From assembly GCA_046155505.1 (NCBI GenBank), contig JBJXFK010000250.1, positions 1 through 11,990 on the forward strand: a stretch of DNA of 11,990 nt. The letters are read 5' to 3'. This document shows positions 8,900 to 11,990 of this stretch, piece by piece. The notes beneath the pieces are model-generated. The model was not told where the DNA came from and did no database searches. It saw nothing but the letters and a program-made list of their open reading frames with translations. The DNA comes from JBJXFK01 sp046155505 (GTDB lineage Bacteria; Planctomycetota; Phycisphaerae; UBA1845; Fen-1342). A program made the position numbers and the translations under genes. Position 1 is the first letter of the stretch. The number at the start of each line of letters is the position of its first letter.

Positions 8900-10261
8900 A
8901 TGCTCGAAATGTACGATAACGTGCTCGATACGATCGGCCGCACGCCGCTGATTCGGCTGCACAAGTCGGTCGCGGGGCTGCCCTGTCCGATTTATGCCAA
9001 GGTCGAGTTTTTCAATCCCGGCGCGAGCATCAAGGACCGCGTGGCGCGGGCCATGATCGAGAAGGCCGAACGCGAGGGCCAGATCAAGCCCGGCGTCAGC
9101 ACGATCGTCGAAGCCACAAGCGGCAATACCGGCGTCGGTCTGGCGATGGTCGCGGCGGTGAAGGGCTATCGCTGCATCTTTGTCATGCCCGACAAGATGA
9201 GCAGCGAGAAGATCAACCTGCTGCGTGCATACGGCGGCGAAGTCGTCATCGTGCCGACCAATGTCGCGCCGGATTCGCCGGAGAGTTATGCCGGCGTGGC
9301 CAAGCGTTTGCGGAATGAGATTCCGAACGCGTGGCAGCCGGACCAGTTTAGCAACATGTCGAATCCCGAGATTCACTATCTGACCACGGGGCCGGAAATC
9401 TGGGAGCAGACCCGCGGCCGCGTGACTTGCTTCGTCAGCGGCATCGGCACGGGCGGCACGATCAGCGGCGTCGGGCGATATCTCAAAGAGCGAAACCCAA
9501 ACGTGAAAATCGTCGGGGCCGATCCCGATGGCAGCGTGCTCAGCGGCGGGCAGCCGAAGCCCTGGAAAGTCGAGGGCATCGGCGAGGACTATGTGCCCAA
9601 GACGTTCAACAGCCAGATGGTCGATACGTGGGTGCGCGTGACCGACAAGGAGTCGTTCAACACCGCGCGCAAGATTGCCCGTACCGAGGGGCTGCTCATC
9701 GGCGGATCGTGCGGCACCTGTGCGGCGGCGGCACTGAAATATGCCGAGCGCCTGACGTCGAACGATGTGATGGTGGTCATCTTCCCGGACACGGGTCGCA
9801 ACTATCTGAGCAAGATGTACAACGAAGAATGGATGCGCGAGAACGGCTATCTCGACGAGGATCGCAAGCCGGCGACGGCGGCGGATGTGCTGGAGGTAAT
9901 GGGCGAGCGTGAGCTGTTGTGGCTCTCGCCGACCGACACGATGCAGGCAGCGATTTCGATGTTCCGCGAGCAGGGCATTTCGCAGATCCCGATCGTGGAG
10001 AACGACCGTGTGGTCGGCGGCTTGCAGGAAGTGACGCTCGCACGCTTGCTGCACGAAGGCCGCAACCCGGCGGCGATTCCGCTGCGCGAGATCATGGCCC
10101 GCGCGATGCCCGAGGTGACGGAGTCGATTTCGGTGGACGAGGTGTATCGACTGCTGCTGAGCGGGAACACCGGTGTGATCGTGCGCAAGGCGGGGAAGAT
10201 CGTGGGCATCATCACGCGGATTGATTTGGTGAACTTCTGGGATCGGCCGACGAAGATGTAA
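8900..10261 (+). CDS. cbs: Cystathionine beta-synthase-type PLP enzyme with CBS domain pair
   Basis: A 453-residue fold-type II PLP enzyme of the cysteine synthase/cystathionine beta-synthase family, expected to condense serine (or O-acetylserine) with homocysteine or sulfide in the cytoplasm. PLP lysine K45 lies in SIKDR; the substrate loop is TSGNTG (73-78); the phosphate loop is GIGTGGT (181-187); the PLP-ring serine is S270 in GGSCGT. EGIGEDYVP (225-233) is closer to cystathionine beta-synthases than to CysK. Two CBS domains fill about 330-390 and 397-447, as in bacterial and eukaryotic CBS enzymes where the pair can bind adenosyl ligands. The haem-binding N-terminus of animal CBS is absent. 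I chose ATG 8900 because GAGG (8889-8892) lies 7 bases upstream and the family begins MYDNxLDTIG; the frame is open from 8837 but that extension has no family match. No partner cystathionine lyase gene lies nearby, so the exact substrate remains open. Confidence 0.93.
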   Translation: MLEMYDNVLDTIGRTPLIRLHKSVAGLPCPIYAKVEFFNPGASIKDRVARAMIEKAEREGQIKPGVSTIVEATSGNTGVGLAMVAAVKGYRCIFVMPDKMSSEKINLLRAYGGEVVIVPTNVAPDSPESYAGVAKRLRNEIPNAWQPDQFSNMSNPEIHYLTTGPEIWEQTRGRVTCFVSGIGTGGTISGVGRYLKERNPNVKIVGADPDGSVLSGGQPKPWKVEGIGEDYVPKTFNSQMVDTWVRVTDKESFNTARKIARTEGLLIGGSCGTCAAAALKYAERLTSNDVMVVIFPDTGRNYLSKMYNEEWMRENGYLDEDRKPATAADVLEVMGERELLWLSPTDTMQAAISMFREQGISQIPIVENDRVVGGLQEVTLARLLHEGRNPAAIPLREIMARAMPEVTESISVDEVYRLLLSGNTGVIVRKAGKIVGIITRIDLVNFWDRPTKM

Positions 10262-10276
10262 TTGTCGCCGCGCGTA

Positions 10277-10292
10277 GTTGCGATTGCGCAAC
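10277..10292 (+). terminator. Hairpin after the CBS gene, possible terminator
   Basis: GTTGCG (10277-10282), loop ATTG, CGCAAC (10287-10292): a perfect 6-bp stem 15 bases after TAA, flanked by direct repeats GTCGCCGCG at 10264-10272 and 10297-10305. No T-tract follows, so terminator activity is only possible. Confidence 0.35.
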
Positions 10293-10319
10293 GTGCGTCG
10301 CCGCGAGTGCGTCACGCGC

Positions 10320-10347
10320 GGGGAGCATCGGCCTCCGGCCGGTGCGA
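10320..10347 (+). repeat. Left arm of 28-bp inverted repeat, itself a hairpin
   Basis: GGGGA head, then GCATCGGCC (10325-10333), loop TCC, GGCCGGTGC (10337-10345): a 9-bp stem with one G-T pair. It is the exact reverse complement of 10471-10498. ACGCG lies just outside both arms (10314-10318 and 10499-10503), but because CGCG is palindromic this cannot be taken as a target duplication. Confidence 0.85.
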
Positions 10348-10470
10348 ATTCTGCCCGTTGCCGACGCGAAGCACATCAAAATGGTTCATGCCCCCGACCG
10401 ACCAGGTGGGGCGGACAATCTGCCCACCCGCTGCCGTTGGCAGCCGCCGGCGATTGCCGAGGTGAATTTG
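10348..10470. other. 123-bp core between inverted repeats, with small hairpins
   Basis: No coding signal is seen. GGTGGGGC (10405-10412) can pair with GCCCACC (10422-10428) with one bulged G; GCTGCC (10430-10435) pairs with GGCAGC (10439-10444) around GTT; CGGC (10448-10451) pairs with GCCG (10456-10459). GCCCC (10390-10394) could compete for GGGGC (10408-10412). Confidence 0.5.
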
Positions 10471-10498
10471 TCGCACCGGCCGGAGGCCGATGCTCCCC
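10471..10498 (-). repeat. Right arm of 28-bp inverted repeat, itself a hairpin
   Basis: An exact reverse complement of 10320-10347, in opposite orientation. It ends four bases before the GGAG (10503-10506) that serves as ribosome binding site of the lipoprotein gene. Confidence 0.85.
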
Positions 10499-10514
10499 AC
10501 GCGGAGTCGCTTGC

Positions 10515-11960
10515 ATGCGCCTGATGATTGTTGTCGCGGCAGTTCTTGTCGCACTCGCGGGTTGCGCCGGGCCGGGGCCGAGCTACTTTCCCGTCGCGCC
10601 GGTTGAGACTCGCGCGATCGACGGCGGGCTAATCGAACGCCTCTACGATTCGGATCGCGACGGCGTTGCCGATATCGGCGAAATTTTCGATACAATTGGC
10701 CGCGTCGCACGGCTTGCATACGATCGCGGCGCGGACGGTCGATTCGGCAGCGCGGTTGACTGGCCACCCGCCGCCGACGCCGCCGGCGTCCGTCGCCTGC
10801 TCATCATCGTTGACAGCGTTCCGTATGCGATGATCCGGCAACTCTACGATCAGGGACGCTTTCGCCTTTTCCATCCGCCGGGGCGAACGGTCAGTCCGTT
10901 TCCGGTAATGACCGACCCCGCGCTGGCCGACTATTTCGGCGTGTTGCCGCTGCCGGGCGTCGAGGCGCAGTACTTCGACGGCCAGCGACTACAGAGCGGC
11001 TTCGACAACTACGTGAACGCGACCAACATGACGTGGCTGCGGCACATCGATTACGCGCTCGCAGTCCCGTATCACGGGCCGGCGTATCTCTGGCCGGGTG
11101 TATGGTTTGATGACGAGCTGCGCCACATTCAAGACGGGTTCTTGCAAAGCGAGAAACGCGAATATGCCGGCTACGTCGTCGGCGGCTCTGCGATGGGGGC
11201 CAAGCGCGGCCGCGACGGGCATCAAACTCTGCTCATCCGGCTCGATCGCTATTGCCAATCGCTCATCCATCGCCATCGCGGCAAGCTGCACATCACGCTG
11301 ATGAGCGATCACGGGCACCATCTCGGCCCGCAGACGCGCGTGCCGCTGGCGTGGCATCTGAAGCGCGTCGGCTACAACGTCGGCGATCGCATCGAGCACG
11401 CGACGGACATTGTCGTGCCTGAATGGGGGCCGGTGAGTTGCGCCGTCGTGCATACGCGCGTACCCGAGCGCGTCGCGCGAGATGCGGTCGGATTCGAGGG
11501 CGTCGAGCTGGCCGCGTATCGCGACGAATCCGGCGCGGTGATCGTCGTCGGGCGCGACGGCGACGGGCGAATCGAGCACAAGGATGGCAAGTTTCGATAC
11601 AGCTCGCGCCGCGGCGACCCGCTGAATCTGCTGCCGATTCTTGATCGTCTCCGGCAAGGCAGCGGCGACGATGGTTTCATCGACGATGCGATTTTGCTGC
11701 GCGCGACCGCCGATCACGAGTTTCCGGATGCGATTCGTCGGTTGTGGCGTGCGTTTGATGGCATGTTCGAGAACACGCCGCAGGTATTCATCTCGCTCGC
11801 CGACGGTTACTACTGCGGCGATCAGCAGTTCGAACAATATCTGACGATGCGCGGCGTACACGGCAATCTGCGATCGGCGGGTTCGTGCGGATTTGTTATG
11901 CACACGGATCGGGCGGCAGCGGCGCTGGCGCGGATCGGCGACTTGCGGAGTAGCGAGTAG
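10515..11960 (+). CDS. Lipoprotein of the alkaline phosphatase superfamily (phosphodiesterase-like)
   Basis: A 481-residue envelope protein. The start ATG 10515 has GGAG (10503-10506) 8 bases upstream and yields a lipoprotein signal MRLMIVVAAVLVALAGC with lipobox LAGC (C17). The frame open from 10278 runs through the inverted repeat and is not used. An EF-hand loop, DSDRDGVADIGE (45-56), has all metal positions filled. Residues ~90-460 fit the type I phosphodiesterase/alkaline phosphatase fold: IIVDSV with D100 as a likely metal ligand, FPVMTDPALADYFG with T133 as the likely nucleophile, MSDHGHH with D265 and H266, and VHG with H449. The usual D-x-x-x-H second-metal pair seems replaced at GGSAMGAKRG (S225, A229), judged by eye. 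The substrate is unknown. The last codons (SSE and stop) are supplied by the heptad repeat, so the natural C-terminus may have differed. It follows the CBS gene but is separated by 253 bases of repeats. Confidence 0.75.
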   Translation: MRLMIVVAAVLVALAGCAGPGPSYFPVAPVETRAIDGGLIERLYDSDRDGVADIGEIFDTIGRVARLAYDRGADGRFGSAVDWPPAADAAGVRRLLIIVDSVPYAMIRQLYDQGRFRLFHPPGRTVSPFPVMTDPALADYFGVLPLPGVEAQYFDGQRLQSGFDNYVNATNMTWLRHIDYALAVPYHGPAYLWPGVWFDDELRHIQDGFLQSEKREYAGYVVGGSAMGAKRGRDGHQTLLIRLDRYCQSLIHRHRGKLHITLMSDHGHHLGPQTRVPLAWHLKRVGYNVGDRIEHATDIVVPEWGPVSCAVVHTRVPERVARDAVGFEGVELAAYRDESGAVIVVGRDGDGRIEHKDGKFRYSSRRGDPLNLLPILDRLRQGSGDDGFIDDAILLRATADHEFPDAIRRLWRAFDGMFENTPQVFISLADGYYCGDQQFEQYLTMRGVHGNLRSAGSCGFVMHTDRAAAALARIGDLRSSE

Positions 11961-11975
11961 CGAGTATCGAGATGA
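11948..11975 (+). repeat. GAGTAGC-type heptad repeat overlapping a stop codon
   Basis: Units GAGTAGC (11948-11954), GAGTAGC (11955-11961), GAGTATC (11962-11968), GAGATGA (11969-11975), then TGCGAACGG, which recalls the CGAAC that follows the other two copies. The TAG of unit two (11958-11960) ends the lipoprotein gene. The window ends before a downstream block could be seen. Confidence 0.8.
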
Positions 11976-11990
11976 TGCGAACGGCCAATC

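Noticed and set aside
8885..10315. Long open frame antisense to the CBS-type gene
   Set aside because: Arg/His-rich product without recognisable domains; a high-GC shadow of a well-supported gene.
10314..10503. Target-site duplication ACGCG around the 28-bp inverted repeat
   Set aside because: The five bases match on both sides, but CGCG is palindromic and can equally be an extension of the inverted repeat.
10278..10514. Upstream extension of the lipoprotein frame
   Set aside because: It would place about 79 residues encoded by the inverted repeat before a clear lipoprotein signal peptide.
10989..11903. Long open frame antisense to the lipoprotein gene
   Set aside because: Low-quality composition, no domain, and fully covered by a gene with signal peptide and superfamily motifs.

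Overview
The window looks like a chromosomal piece of a high-GC planctomycete-type bacterium. The evidence is two membrane proteins with the CxxCGYxLxG...CPEC zinc ribbon that is common in Planctomycetota, a secreted enzyme with the short dockerin-like C-terminus frequent in that phylum, and many short palindromic or tandem repeats between genes. This placement is inference from protein style; no rRNA or marker tree is available here.

Layout: (1) 1-585, the 3' end of aspS, plus strand. (2) 586-857, a repeat-built spacer between two convergent genes. (3) 858-1544, a zinc-ribbon membrane protein, minus strand. (4) 1641-2174, a small membrane-anchored protein with a pseudopilin-like stretch, plus strand. 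(5) 2210-3261, a second zinc-ribbon membrane protein, minus strand, broken by a frameshift near 2555-2590. (6) 3277-6024, clpB, minus strand, ending 15 bases upstream of gene 5. (7) 6025-6359, a spacer with three related hairpin repeats. (8) 6360-8657, a secreted M14 zinc carboxypeptidase with a dockerin-like tail, minus strand. (9) 8900-10261, a cystathionine beta-synthase type PLP enzyme with a CBS pair, plus strand. (10) 10262-10514, a spacer holding a hairpin and a 28-bp perfect inverted repeat. (11) 10515-11960, a lipoprotein of the alkaline phosphatase superfamily with an EF-hand, plus strand.

The genes are mostly housekeeping or envelope functions (translation, protein disaggregation, sulfur amino acid metabolism, exported hydrolases) and do not form one pathway. 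Only clpB and the broken zinc-ribbon gene are close enough to be co-transcribed. No phage, CRISPR, tRNA, rRNA or transposase gene is visible.

The most unusual content is non-coding. A GAGTAGC heptad repeat occurs at the 3' ends of three genes, always in gene orientation, and supplies the stop codon of two of them. Behind it, at the two convergent genes, lies a second conserved block. Three hairpins upstream of clpB share loop and flanks while their stems differ by compensatory changes. Two opposed copies of another hairpin sit just before the lipoprotein ribosome binding site. clpB also carries an in-frame octamer-repeat insertion.
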